DNA from: Roseburia_C sp031555935
Lineage (GTDB): Bacteria; Bacillota; Clostridia; Lachnospirales; Lachnospiraceae
Length of the DNA stretch: 64,000 nt
Direction of reading: 5' to 3'
Assembly: GCA_031555935.1 (NCBI GenBank)
Contig: JAVBTX010000009.1
Coordinates: forward strand, 1 to 64,000
Shown here in pieces: positions 26,839 to 35,201 of the stretch (position 1 is the first letter of the stretch; each line of letters begins with the position of its first letter). A program made the position numbers and the translations under genes. Under the pieces are notes generated by a model. The model was given only the letters and a program-made list of their open reading frames with translations, had not been told where the DNA came from and did no database searches.

Positions 26839-27306
26839 TTAAAAGTCGAATGCTAAACGAATAAGTGCAATATCCTTTTTCTCAAAGGTCATTGATTCTC
26901 CATTTTCTTTTTCTATTGTTACAGTTTCATTATCATAAGCGGTCAATACGCCGGTAAATTCTTTTTCCCGCTCAATTGCGCGATAGGTGCGAATCTCCAG
27001 ATTCTTTCCCATTGCGCGGATATAATCTTTTTCTTTTTTCAAGGGTCTTCCAAGCCCTGGTGAACTTACTTCAAAGATATAGGCACCATCTATGTAGTCC
27101 TCTCTATCAAGTATTTCGTTCATCTCCCGGGCAACTAGTTCACAATCGCCAACGGTTATTCCGCCCTCCTTGTCGATATAGGCCCGCAAATACCACTCGG
27201 AACCTTCTTTGACATATTCCACGTCAACCAATTCAAATTGATTGCGCGTGACAAGCGGCTGAATCAGTTCTTCCGTCTGTCGTTCGTAACTTTCTTTTCT
27301 GGACAT
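26839..27306 (-). CDS. rimP: Ribosome maturation factor RimP
   Basis: A two-domain 30S assembly factor. The sequence shows the family pattern VDVEYVKEGSEWYLRAYID, the catalytic-looking but structural FEVSSPGLGRPLKKEKDY segment and a C-terminal SH3-like part. I use the ATG at 27306; the frame also has a TTG one codon earlier. It is the first gene of the operon, with promoter at 27392-27420 and an 8-bp leader hairpin. Confidence 0.95.
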   Translation of the reverse strand: MSRKESYERQTEELIQPLVTRNQFELVDVEYVKEGSEWYLRAYIDKEGGITVGDCELVAREMNEILDREDYIDGAYIFEVSSPGLGRPLKKEKDYIRAMGKNLEIRTYRAIEREKEFTGVLTAYDNETVTIEKENGESMTFEKKDIALIRLAFDF

Positions 27307-27339
27307 CAATTACCCCTTTCCTACTCTAAAACGTGAATT

Positions 27340-27362
27340 GAGAGTGGACCGCGCCCACTCTC
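27340..27362 (-). promoter_or_regulatory. Leader hairpin of the rimP-nusA-infB operon
   Basis: Perfect 8-bp stem GAGAGTGG / CCACTCTC around a GC-rich 7-base loop, in the 5' untranslated region between the -10 and rimP. It has no T-run, so it is not a terminator; function unknown. Confidence 0.5.
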
Positions 27363-27391
27363 AAAGTAATTTCATTCTTGTTATCTTTACT

Positions 27392-27420
27392 ACCATAACA
27401 CTTTGGTTTGATAAATGCAA
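27392..27420 (-). promoter_or_regulatory. Promoter of the rimP-nusA-infB operon
   Basis: -35 TTGCAT (27415-27420), 17-base spacer, -10 TATGGT (27392-27397) on the minus strand. It lies between the divergent tRNA gene and rimP. Confidence 0.65.
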
Positions 27421-27474
27421 GTTTTTTTGAAAAAAAGGTTGATTTTTTCTTTTTTATATGATAATGTAATAAAC

Positions 27475-27546
27475 GGTCCGTTGGTCAAGGGGTTAAGACG
27501 CTGCCCTCTCACGGCAGAATCACGGGTTCGATTCCCGTACGGACTG
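27475..27546 (+). tRNA. tRNA-Glu (anticodon CTC), copy 1
   Basis: 72 bases that fold as a cloverleaf: acceptor GGTCCGT / ACGGACT, D-arm with GGTTAAGA, anticodon stem CTGCC / GGCAG around loop CTCTCAC (anticodon CTC, reads GAG), and T-arm with GGTTCGATTCC. CCA is not encoded. It is identical to the gene at 28404-28475. Confidence 0.95.
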
Positions 27547-27578
27547 CTCTGTTATTTTTTTAATAACAGCCCAACCCG

Positions 27579-27620
27579 AAAAAATGGCATCTTTTCGCGA
27601 AAGATGCCATTTTTTATTTT
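27579..27620 (+). terminator. Terminator of tRNA-Glu copy 1
   Basis: Stem AAAATGGCATCTTT / AAAGATGCCATTTT with loop TCGCG and a long T-run on the plus strand, about 33 bases past the tRNA 3' end. Before it lies a smaller GTTATT..AATAAC hairpin shared with copy 2. Confidence 0.85.
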
Positions 27621-27632
27621 AAAATTTTACAT

Positions 27633-27788
27633 TTAGTCATTTAATGAATAACCATATTTTATCTTGCGATATAATTTCCAGATAAAAATCACCGGCATAC
27701 TTAAGCACAAATACAGAATCGACAAGATTCCTACGATTCCACCAACTATTACTGTAAACCATATTATAAAATTCATCATTGCTCCCAT
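27633..27788 (-). CDS. Small single-span membrane protein, 51 residues
   Basis: Open frame from the ATG at 27788, with AGGAG 7 bases upstream. It codes a 51-residue protein: a short Met-rich start, a hydrophobic stretch of about 30 residues (FIIWFTVIVGG through ILYLCLSM), a possible re-entrant FIW, and a basic tail KLYRKIKYGYS. This pattern, a single span with positive inside end, is that of a real small membrane protein. It lies between the two tRNA-Glu genes on the opposite strand, followed by the tRNA terminator hairpin, which can also end it. Function unknown. Confidence 0.65.
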   Translation of the reverse strand: MGAMMNFIIWFTVIVGGIVGILSILYLCLSMPVIFIWKLYRKIKYGYSLND

Positions 27789-27858
27789 CTGCTCGCTCCT
27801 GCGAGCGTTCAAATTAGGGTTCTACCCCACTTTTATATTTTCCCTGTTACTTGAAATA

Positions 27859-28284
27859 TTAAGCTTCGATAGTGATGATTTGTTTCTTGCCGTCCGCCCT
27901 TCGCATGTACAAAACCTGCAACATGCTTTTTGTGACTCGTTCACGCTTATGTCGATAATACCCCTGCAACAGCGTTATGAATACAAATAGTAACACAACT
28001 AGTATTGCCATCAGCATTTCTTCTTGATTTCTGCGTTGCAGCTGCCCGCGACTGCCGCCAAATAACTCGGCAGCTAACGCCTGTGCCTTGTGACTATTTT
28101 GCTCTGCCAGCAGAAGCACCTCTGCCCTCGCCATTGCCTCTGGACTACGAAAGGCTTGAGTTCCACTTTGTTCCACAACAAAAACAGAATCGGTATGAAG
28201 GCTTTCATATCCAATTCCATTTACCAGCATTATGATAATGCAGATTATTCTGATTGCGTTAGGGCAAAGTTTATGTATACTCAT
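27859..28284 (-). CDS. Small membrane protein of unknown function, 141 residues
   Basis: From the ATG at 28284 (GAGGAAA 5 bases upstream) the protein is 141 residues; the frame runs 13 codons further without a better start. It has two membrane spans (IRIICIIIMLVNGIGY near residues 11-26 and MLMAILVVLLFVFITLL near 90-106) flanking an Ala/Glu/Gln-rich region, and a basic C-terminal part. I do not recognise a family. The 51-residue gene downstream in the same direction is also a membrane protein, so the two may form a unit. Confidence 0.6.
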   Translation of the reverse strand: MSIHKLCPNAIRIICIIIMLVNGIGYESLHTDSVFVVEQSGTQAFRSPEAMARAEVLLLAEQNSHKAQALAAELFGGSRGQLQRRNQEEMLMAILVVLLFVFITLLQGYYRHKRERVTKSMLQVLYMRRADGKKQIITIEA

Positions 28285-28403
28285 GACATTTCCTCGATTG
28301 CAGTTTCTTCGTTTATTATACAATACAAATTATCCTTAGGCAAACTTATAATTTTTTCCAAAAACTATTGCATTTTTCGACATCCTATGGTATTGTTATA
28401 AAC

Positions 28404-28475
28404 GGTCCGTTGGTCAAGGGGTTAAGACGCTGCCCTCTCACGGCAGAATCACGGGTTCGATTCCCGTACGGACTG
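28404..28475 (+). tRNA. tRNA-Glu (anticodon CTC), copy 2
   Basis: Identical in all 72 bases to the gene at 27475-27546. The 3' flank is also shared (GTTATT.. hairpin and GCCCAACCCGAAAAA), as is a TAAAC stretch just before the gene, so the locus was duplicated as a unit. Confidence 0.95.
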
Positions 28476-28505
28476 CTTGTTATTTTTCAATAACAGCCCA
28501 ACCCG

Positions 28506-28542
28506 AAAAACACCAGAAACGTAAAGTTTCTGGTGTTTTTTT
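28506..28542 (+). terminator. Terminator of tRNA-Glu copy 2
   Basis: Stem AACACCAGAAAC / GTTTCTGGTGTT with a five-base loop and T7 on the plus strand. Its sequence differs from the copy 1 terminator although the flank before it is shared. Confidence 0.88.
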
Positions 28543-28602
28543 ATAATTGCTTAAACTATCGACACGATTCGACAAATTGAATTTGCACGATATGTTATTA
28601 TT

Positions 28603-28676
28603 AACTCGTACTTGCTCAAGTACATACCGTCAGCTTGAACCTCTCCCCTGAGGCTTGCTGACGGTATTTTATTTTA
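28603..28676 (+). ncRNA. Candidate small structured RNA with own terminator
   Basis: Two hairpins in a row on the plus strand: GTACTTG/CAAGTAC with a 2-base loop, then ATACCGTCAGC / GCTGACGGTAT (28624-28634 with 28657-28667) enclosing CCTC..GAGG, then TTTTATTTT. A weak promoter-like pair (TCGACA at 28569-28574, TATGTT at 28591-28596, 16-base spacer) precedes it. It might instead be only the terminator of the minus-strand GTPase gene ending at 28674, but the T-run is on the plus strand. Confidence 0.3.
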
Positions 28677-29618
28677 TGAAAAATAGACCAATTCATCCTC
28701 TGGCTTTTCGGCGGGTTCAATTTCTACCGGATAAAGCACTGGTCCTTTGCCTTTATATTCTTTCGCAAATTCGATTCGCACTTCAGCGGTAATCGTTACC
28801 CATGATTTGTGTTCTATCTTTTTTGATTCTGCGTATTTCGTTTTAAAGCCAATAAAAGTGATATCATCGGCACAGCAAGTCATCGCAAATCGGCCTGGTA
28901 CAAACATGCCCTTTTTCATCTTATCTGGATTATAGATAAGTGCTAAAAACTTTATCTTCTTGCCTTCGTATTTTTTTGCATCATCCGTGGCATCCATGTA
29001 CCAGATACCATAATCAGCATCACTTAATTCAATCACATCCTGCTCAATATCAAATGGCAATTCTTCCTCCCAATTTTCATCCACACTGCCATCTTTACGC
29101 TCATAGACAATCTGAGCCGGCCGGTTCTGCGCCTTTACAATTCGGCGGAATTTGCCTTTTGGTGTATCATCATCACTACGGTTAAAGATAACTACATCCG
29201 CACGAAACAACTGTTCCATTATCATCGAGCGCATATTATTTAGATACATTTCAAATGTTGTTGCATCCACGGTCGCCAATGACTGAACGATTACCCAGCC
29301 CTTTGGCAGCTTGGTTTCCAATAAAGTCGCCATTTCCCATGTGCCATTGTATTCAATAAATATTTGCTCTGGTTGATATTGCAGATTGATTTCTTTCAAA
29401 TTTTCCTCGTTGAAATCAGTCTGATTTTCAAGCATTAATACCTCGGCATGAATGCTTTTTAATTTTTCCTTGTCATATTCAATGTCGCCATCTTCGCAGA
29501 CAATAATCAAAGTCTTGTAGCCATCGCCAAAGTTATTTTCAAACAGCGTTTCACGAATCAGTGTCGTCTTTCCGCTGTCCATAAAGCCTGTAAATAAATA
29601 TACTGGTATCTCCTGCAT
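28674..29618 (-). CDS. COG0523-type GTPase lacking CxCC, with a YcgQ-like C-terminal domain
   Basis: A 314-residue P-loop GTPase of the CobW/UreG/HypB (G3E) type: Walker A GFMDSGKTT at residues 11-19 and a G4-like FNRSDDD. The CxCC metal motif normal in COG0523 proteins is missing. The last ~110 residues (FLALIYNPDKMKKGMF, then GRFAMTCCADDITFIGF) resemble the conserved part of the YcgQ/TIGR03943 membrane-associated family. It starts 25 bases after a second COG0523 GTPase that does have the motif and a His-rich loop, so the two are probably made together for metal (likely zinc) handling. The metal and client are not shown by the sequence. Confidence 0.8.
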   Translation of the reverse strand: MQEIPVYLFTGFMDSGKTTLIRETLFENNFGDGYKTLIIVCEDGDIEYDKEKLKSIHAEVLMLENQTDFNEENLKEINLQYQPEQIFIEYNGTWEMATLLETKLPKGWVIVQSLATVDATTFEMYLNNMRSMIMEQLFRADVVIFNRSDDDTPKGKFRRIVKAQNRPAQIVYERKDGSVDENWEEELPFDIEQDVIELSDADYGIWYMDATDDAKKYEGKKIKFLALIYNPDKMKKGMFVPGRFAMTCCADDITFIGFKTKYAESKKIEHKSWVTITAEVRIEFAKEYKGKGPVLYPVEIEPAEKPEDELVYFS

Positions 29619-29643
29619 ATATAGGACTCCTTTACCTTATTTT

Positions 29644-30801
29644 CTATACCAATTCAAATAATTCCGCTAATTTATGCTCATCAATATCGGTTCCAATTAC
29701 GCATAATCTTCCGGTATAATCCGCCTCACCAGCCCGCAGTTCATACTCACCCGGAACCATATCAAAATATATCCAAGAACCACTCACATCTTCAACCATG
29801 CCTTTGGCTCTTAATATTACGCCATAATCTTCGGTGTCGCACAAAGCCTTTAGTATTGTTTCAATCTTTTCCTTGCTATATTTGTGTGGGGTCTCTTTGC
29901 CCCAACTTGTAAATACTTCATCTGCATGGTGATGGTGGTCATGACAGTCACAAGTGCAGTCATCGCCGTGGTCGTGATGATGGTGCTCATGGTCATCATG
30001 GTCGTGATCGTGGCAGCCACAAGTGCAATCCTCACCGTGCTCATGGTGATGTTCGTGCTCTTCATGGTCATGACCGTGCTCATGGTGTTCATGCTCTGCA
30101 TGGTCGTGACCGTGCTCATGATGCTCATGTTCTGCATGTTCGTGGCCGTGTTCATGCTCGTGGTCATGATGCTGCGCTTCCGCCAGCAATTTCATTTCCA
30201 GGGAGTCTTGTCCTTCGACTACCTTACGAATCTGCTCGCCCTTTATTTCGTCCCACGGAGTTGTAATAATTGCCGCCTTTTGATTCAATGTCTGCATCTG
30301 CTTTACACAAAATTCCAATTCTTCCGGGGAAGCGTTCTGGCTCCGACTTAAAACAATAGTCGTTGCATATTCAATCTGATTGTTAAAAAATTCGCCAAAG
30401 GATTTCATCTGCTTTGAAGCTTTCAGCGCATTTACAACGGTTACCAATCCGTTTAATTTGACATCATGACTTTCCTCAACGTCAATGACAGATTTCATTA
30501 CATCTGATAATTTTCCAACACCGGATGGCTCAATTAAGATACGGTCGGGATGAAATTTTTCAATTACTTCGGTTAGGTTTTTACCAAAATCACCTACTAG
30601 GGAACAGCAGATGCAACCGGAATTCATCTCTGATATTTCGATTCCAGCATTTTTCAAAAAACCACCATCAATGCCGATTTCACCAAATTCATTTTCAATC
30701 AGTACCAGCTTCTCCCCAACAAATGCTTCCTCAATCATTTTCTTGATAAAGGTTGTCTTTCCAGCCCCTAAAAAGCCGGAAATTATATCAATTTTTGTCA
30801 T
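29644..30801 (-). CDS. COG0523/CobW-type metal chaperone GTPase with His-rich loop
   Basis: Walker A GFLGAGKTTF at residues 9-18, the CxCC motif as GCICC (62-66), IEPSGVGKL, and a CobW C-terminal domain near residues 300-385. Between them, about residues 211-300, lies a His/Asp/Glu-rich loop with more than 30 histidines and two DCTCxCHDH clusters, an obvious metal-binding segment. The family includes zinc-transfer proteins (ZNG1-like), nickel and cobalt chaperones; zinc or nickel are the most likely here, but I cannot choose. It leads a two-gene unit with the CxCC-less GTPase downstream and has its own promoter. Confidence 0.9.
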   Translation of the reverse strand: MTKIDIISGFLGAGKTTFIKKMIEEAFVGEKLVLIENEFGEIGIDGGFLKNAGIEISEMNSGCICCSLVGDFGKNLTEVIEKFHPDRILIEPSGVGKLSDVMKSVIDVEESHDVKLNGLVTVVNALKASKQMKSFGEFFNNQIEYATTIVLSRSQNASPEELEFCVKQMQTLNQKAAIITTPWDEIKGEQIRKVVEGQDSLEMKLLAEAQHHDHEHEHGHEHAEHEHHEHGHDHAEHEHHEHGHDHEEHEHHHEHGEDCTCGCHDHDHDDHEHHHHDHGDDCTCDCHDHHHHADEVFTSWGKETPHKYSKEKIETILKALCDTEDYGVILRAKGMVEDVSGSWIYFDMVPGEYELRAGEADYTGRLCVIGTDIDEHKLAELFELV

Positions 30802-30858
30802 AATATATACCTCTTTCTTCTATTACATACGTCAAACGCTTTATCTTTCTTCCATAGA

Positions 30859-30887
30859 AATATAGCAGAATATCCCAATAGAAACAA
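30859..30887 (-). promoter_or_regulatory. Promoter of the COG0523 GTPase pair
   Basis: -35 TTGTTT (30882-30887), 17-base spacer, -10 TATATT (30859-30864) with a TGC just before it (extended -10). I did not find a clear Zur or Fur palindrome around it. Confidence 0.55.
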
Positions 30888-30915
30888 GTGAAATTTTTCT
30901 AAACAATCCTTACTA

Positions 30916-32652
30916 TCAAGCCTTCGCCGATATCCGGTAGAGTTTTTCGTAAATTCCCTGCTTGGCAATTAGCTCCTCATGGGTTCCCTCTTCTTCAACG
31001 CCGTTTTCAGTCAGCACAAGGATTTTCTGGGCATTTTGAATGGTGCTTAGACGATGAGCGATGACAAAGGTGGTTCGGTTCTTAGCCAGCTTTTCTAAGG
31101 ATTCCTGCACTACTTTTTCGCTTTCATTGTCCAGTGCCGAAGTTGCTTCATCAAAGATTAGGATTGGCGGATTCTTCAAAAATACCCGGGCAATTGACAA
31201 ACGCTGTTTCTGACCACCCGACAATTTTACGCCACGCTGTCCAATATCGGTATGATATCCATCTGGCAAATTTGTAATAAATTCATGGGCATTCGCATTT
31301 TTTGCCGCTGCAATTACCTCCGCTTCGGTGGCATCTGGTTTTCCATAACAGATATTTTCATACACCGTTCCGGCAAATAGATACACATCCTGCTGGACGA
31401 TACCGATTTGATTTCGCAGGTTCTTTATTTTCATATCACGAATATCAATACCATCCAAAAGAATTCTGCCACCAGTAACATCATAAAATCTTGGTATCAA
31501 GGAACACAGCGTACTTTTTCCCGCTCCCGAGGAACCCACCAGGGCCATATAGGAACCGGCATCGACTTTTAAATTAATATGGTTTAACACCTTTTCGGTA
31601 TTTTCTTCATAGCGAAACGATACGTTATCAAAGGTAATATCACCTTTCGCTTCTTTTATCGAAATGGCATTCTGCTTATCCTGAATATCAGGTTCAACCG
31701 CTAGTATTTCAAGAAAACGCTCAAAACCGGAATAGCCATTTTGAAACTGTTCGGTAAAATCTATCAGCGTTTTGACTGGGTCGGTAAAAATCCCAATGTA
31801 GAGTAAAAAGGTCAGCAAATCGGTGATTTCTACAGTACCACCAGCAATAAACAGACCACCAGCAACCACGACTACAATCGAAATCATCGTTGTAAAGGTT
31901 CCCAGTCCGGCATGATAACCACCCATATAAAGATAGCTGTTCTTTTTAGCCGCCAAGAATCCATCATTGCCAATCTTAAATTTTTCCCGCTCAACACGCT
32001 CATTGGCAAATGATTTCACCACCCGAATCCCAGACAAGTTGTCCTCTATCTGGGTATTAATCTCAGCAATTTTTACCCGGTTCTGCTTAAACGCCCGTTT
32101 CATTTTACGATTAAAGAAATAGGCATAGACCACCATAAATGGCACTAAGGCAAAGGCACATAACGCCAATTTCGGGCTGATTCCCAACAGTATGGTAAAG
32201 GCTCCAGTAATTTTAATAATCGAAATCACAATATTTTCCGGCCCATGATGCATCAGTTCGCTGATATCAAACAGGTCCGTCGTTATTCTTGACATTAACT
32301 GTCCTACTTTTTGATTGTCAAAAAAGGAAAACGACAACTTCTGATAATGAGCAAATATTTCTGCCCGCATATCATATTCGATTCTCGCTCCCATCACATG
32401 ACCATAATTAGAGATAAAGAAGTTACAATAGCATTCAATCGCAACTAGTACCACCATGATTATGCCAATCATCATTATTTTTCCAATCGCCTGTTCCTTC
32501 GGAAAATAAATCACTTCTGTCGTTATATAGCGTACCAGCAATGGTATCGATAAGGTAATCCCTGCCGCTAGGATGGCAAAAAACATATCTGCTGAGAAAA
32601 TCCCAAGATACGGCCGGTAATAGGATATCATTTTTTTCAAATTCTTGTTCAT
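30916..32652 (-). CDS. ABC exporter, fused membrane and ATPase domains
   Basis: A 578-residue half-transporter of the MsbA/LmrA type. Six membrane spans in the first ~310 residues, then the ATPase with Walker A GSSGAGKST, Q-loop QQDVYLFAG, signature LSGGQKQR, Walker B ILIFDEATSALD and the switch His in IAHRLST. It would work as a homodimer unless a partner exists elsewhere. It follows argS and the HAD phosphatase gene 41 bases downstream. Substrate (drug, lipid or peptide) cannot be deduced. Confidence 0.9.
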   Translation of the reverse strand: MNKNLKKMISYYRPYLGIFSADMFFAILAAGITLSIPLLVRYITTEVIYFPKEQAIGKIMMIGIIMVVLVAIECYCNFFISNYGHVMGARIEYDMRAEIFAHYQKLSFSFFDNQKVGQLMSRITTDLFDISELMHHGPENIVISIIKITGAFTILLGISPKLALCAFALVPFMVVYAYFFNRKMKRAFKQNRVKIAEINTQIEDNLSGIRVVKSFANERVEREKFKIGNDGFLAAKKNSYLYMGGYHAGLGTFTTMISIVVVVAGGLFIAGGTVEITDLLTFLLYIGIFTDPVKTLIDFTEQFQNGYSGFERFLEILAVEPDIQDKQNAISIKEAKGDITFDNVSFRYEENTEKVLNHINLKVDAGSYMALVGSSGAGKSTLCSLIPRFYDVTGGRILLDGIDIRDMKIKNLRNQIGIVQQDVYLFAGTVYENICYGKPDATEAEVIAAAKNANAHEFITNLPDGYHTDIGQRGVKLSGGQKQRLSIARVFLKNPPILIFDEATSALDNESEKVVQESLEKLAKNRTTFVIAHRLSTIQNAQKILVLTENGVEEEGTHEELIAKQGIYEKLYRISAKA

Positions 32653-32693
32653 TTAAATTTTCCTCGCATTAAAATACATCATATTCCAAGAAC

Positions 32694-33341
32694 TTATTCA
32701 CACAGTTCCAAAAATGACTCAATATAATAATCAGCGTCCCTTTTTATCATATCTTTTTCATAGTGGGAATGCTCGTCCTCGACGCCAACGGCATAAAATC
32801 CGCCCATTTTAGCACCCTCAATGCCTTTGTAAATATCTTCATAGACCACACATTCGGATGCTTCAAGCGCCAGGCGGTCAGCGGCTTTTTCATATACATC
32901 GGGAAAACCTTTGGTTCTCTTTACTTCCGAGGTTACCGCAAATGCATCGAAATATTCATAAATACAATTGTTTTTTAAGCATGGTTCGAAAAGCTGACGG
33001 TCCGATGAGGTTGCCGCCGCAATCTTGATATCTCGTGCTTTCAACTGCTTTAAATACTCGATTACATATGGCTTTAACTGCACCTCATGGGCATACTGAT
33101 GTGCCGCCATTGTCATCCATTCCGCAATGATATCCGCTGGTGTCTCTGGCAATTTAAAACGCGTAATCGTATAATCTGCCGCCACCTCAAAGTTCATTGC
33201 AGTTATCGCCTGCAAATAGTCAATTGGCACCATCAAACCTCTTTTGCCCAGAAAATCGATATCTATCTGGCGCCATACTCCCATTGAATCAAGTAGTGTT
33301 CCATCCAAATCGAAGATGGCGCCTTTCATTTTCTTTAACAT
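32694..33341 (-). CDS. HAD-superfamily hydrolase, beta-phosphoglucomutase-like phosphatase
   Basis: A 215-residue HAD protein: motif I DLDGTLLDS near residue 11, motif II Ser in AATSSD, motif III Lys near KRTKGFPD and the acidic motif IV VVYEDIYKGIEGA. A helical cap between motifs I and II places it in the subfamily of sugar-phosphate phosphatases and phosphoglucomutases. The true substrate is open. It starts one base after the argS stop, so it is cotranslated with argS. Confidence 0.85.
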   Translation of the reverse strand: MLKKMKGAIFDLDGTLLDSMGVWRQIDIDFLGKRGLMVPIDYLQAITAMNFEVAADYTITRFKLPETPADIIAEWMTMAAHQYAHEVQLKPYVIEYLKQLKARDIKIAAATSSDRQLFEPCLKNNCIYEYFDAFAVTSEVKRTKGFPDVYEKAADRLALEASECVVYEDIYKGIEGAKMGGFYAVGVEDEHSHYEKDMIKRDADYYIESFLELCE

Positions 33342-33342
33342 C

Positions 33343-35112
33343 TTACATCCGTTCCGGTGCAGAGAAGCCTAATACATCAATGCAGATTTCCAATGCCCGT
33401 TTGGTCAGTTCTAACAATCTGATATAGGATGCCTGAACTGCCTCATCACTTTCAGTCATAATCTTTGTCTCATGATAGAAATGATTCAACGCATTCGCCA
33501 AATCATAGATGTAGGAGCAGACCTTATGTGGTGCAGTTTCTTCATATGCATTTTCGATCATGCTGTTAAATTTGCTAATTTCTAACATCAATGCTTTTTC
33601 ACTTTCGGAATGTGGGGTTAGAATCATCTTGCCAGATGCATCTTTTCCCGCTTCTTTATATTTATTTAAGATCGACTTCACCCGAACGATGGTGTATAAA
33701 ATGTATGGTCCAGTATTTCCTTCAAAAGACGTAAATCGTTCCAAATCAAAGATGTAATCCTTAGCCGCCTGATTGGATAAGTCACCATATTTTACTGCTG
33801 AAAGTGCCACTACCTTGGCCGTTTCCTTGGCATGTTCTTCGTCCACAGTACGATTTTCGGTAATCTTTTTATGCATTTCTTCATTGATTCCAGCAATTAG
33901 TTTTTCCAGCCGCATAACGCCGCCTTCTCTGGTCTTAAATGGTTTGCCATCCTTGCCGTTCATCGTTCCAAAGCCTAAGAATTTAAGGGTTGTGTTGTCG
34001 TCAATTAATTTTGTCTTTCTGGCACAACGAAATACCTGTGTAAAATAAAGCTCCTGACGTTTATCAACTACATAGATAATTTCATCTGGGTTGTAATCTT
34101 TCATCCGCCATACAATTGTTGCTAAATCAGTGGTGTTATATAAGGATGCACCATCTGATTTTAAAATCATACATGGCGGAATCTCTTTGGTGTCTGTCTC
34201 TTCCTTAACATCAACGACTAAGGCTCCCTCGCTGATATAAGCATAGCCGCCGTCCTTCATCTGCTGAACCATTTCCGGGATATATGGTTGGGCATCGGAT
34301 TCACCCTTCCACAATTCAAATGATACATTTAGATTTTCATAATTTTTCTTTAAATCCGTTACGGAGACATTTAAAATATGCTGTAGCAAAGCCTGATAGC
34401 CGCGTCTGCCATTTTGCAGTTCAAAGGTCGCTTGCATCGCTAATTCCTTAAACGCACTATCCTCTTTGGATTTGCCACTAGCACATGGATAGATATCCTC
34501 TAGCTCTGAAATTGTAAATGGCGGTTCCACAGGGTATTCACCGGTGTACTGCTCGTCAAAATAAACCAACTCCGGTTTTCGCACCTTTAATTCTTCGATA
34601 ATCAAGCCCATCTGCAAGCCCCAATCACCGAGGTGAACATCACCAATCACATTATGACCGATAAACTGGCCGATTCGTTTGACACTTTCACCGATAATTG
34701 CCGAACGCAAATGACCAACATGCAGTGGTTTTGCCACGTTTGGTCCGCCGTAATCAATCATGATTGTTTTTGGATTGGCTACTTTTTCACAGCCTAAGCG
34801 CTCGTTATCTGCCTGCATTTCATTTAAATATTCGGCCAAGTATTCGGCGGACAGCTTTAGATTCAAAAAGCCGGGATTTACTGCCTCAACCATTGCAAAC
34901 AATGAATTGCCTTGTAGTTTTTCTGCAACTTCACCTGCAATTTGAATTGGGGCTTTTTTATATTCTTTGGCTGCCACCATTGCTCCGTTACACTGATATT
35001 CACACAAGTCCGGTCTGTTTGACAAGGACACCTTGGCATATTTTTTATCGTAACCAGCCGCTTCAAAGGCCATTACCATTTCGTCGGTAATCAAGTCTAA
35101 TATTTTCTTCAT
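33343..35112 (-). CDS. argS: Arginyl-tRNA synthetase
   Basis: Class I synthetase charging tRNA-Arg. N-terminal additional domain (residues 1-90), HIGH-type motif PNVAKPLHVGHLRS, catalytic core with the Arg-family GMNGKDGKPFKTREGG in place of a canonical KMSKS, and a helical DALR anticodon-binding domain (VQASYIRLLELTKRALEI) at the end. 589 residues is typical for the short bacterial type. It has a sigma-A promoter about 55 bases upstream; no T-box leader fits in that space. Confidence 0.96.
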   Translation of the reverse strand: MKKILDLITDEMVMAFEAAGYDKKYAKVSLSNRPDLCEYQCNGAMVAAKEYKKAPIQIAGEVAEKLQGNSLFAMVEAVNPGFLNLKLSAEYLAEYLNEMQADNERLGCEKVANPKTIMIDYGGPNVAKPLHVGHLRSAIIGESVKRIGQFIGHNVIGDVHLGDWGLQMGLIIEELKVRKPELVYFDEQYTGEYPVEPPFTISELEDIYPCASGKSKEDSAFKELAMQATFELQNGRRGYQALLQHILNVSVTDLKKNYENLNVSFELWKGESDAQPYIPEMVQQMKDGGYAYISEGALVVDVKEETDTKEIPPCMILKSDGASLYNTTDLATIVWRMKDYNPDEIIYVVDKRQELYFTQVFRCARKTKLIDDNTTLKFLGFGTMNGKDGKPFKTREGGVMRLEKLIAGINEEMHKKITENRTVDEEHAKETAKVVALSAVKYGDLSNQAAKDYIFDLERFTSFEGNTGPYILYTIVRVKSILNKYKEAGKDASGKMILTPHSESEKALMLEISKFNSMIENAYEETAPHKVCSYIYDLANALNHFYHETKIMTESDEAVQASYIRLLELTKRALEICIDVLGFSAPERM

Positions 35113-35166
35113 TTTCCTTCGTTCCTTTCCATGCTGTCATTTTTCTGACAAGCTCTGCTTTTTTCT

Positions 35167-35195
35167 ATTCTATACATAGAATGCGTAATTGTCAA
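35167..35195 (-). promoter_or_regulatory. argS promoter
   Basis: -35 TTGACA (35190-35195), 17-base spacer, -10 TAGAAT (35167-35172) on the minus strand. Confidence 0.75.
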
Positions 35196-35201
35196 AACTT
35201 T

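Noticed and set aside
29850..30351. Frames of 105 and 155 codons over the His-rich loop of the CobW-type gene
   Set aside because: Their Met/Val/Thr-rich composition comes from the CAT/GAC-rich codons of the metal loop in other frames.
32653..32693. Separate promoter or terminator between the HAD phosphatase and ABC exporter genes
   Set aside because: The 41-base gap has neither a hairpin nor promoter hexamers.
35113..35166. T-box riboswitch before argS
   Set aside because: The leader from the promoter is only ~50 bases and lacks a T-box motif.
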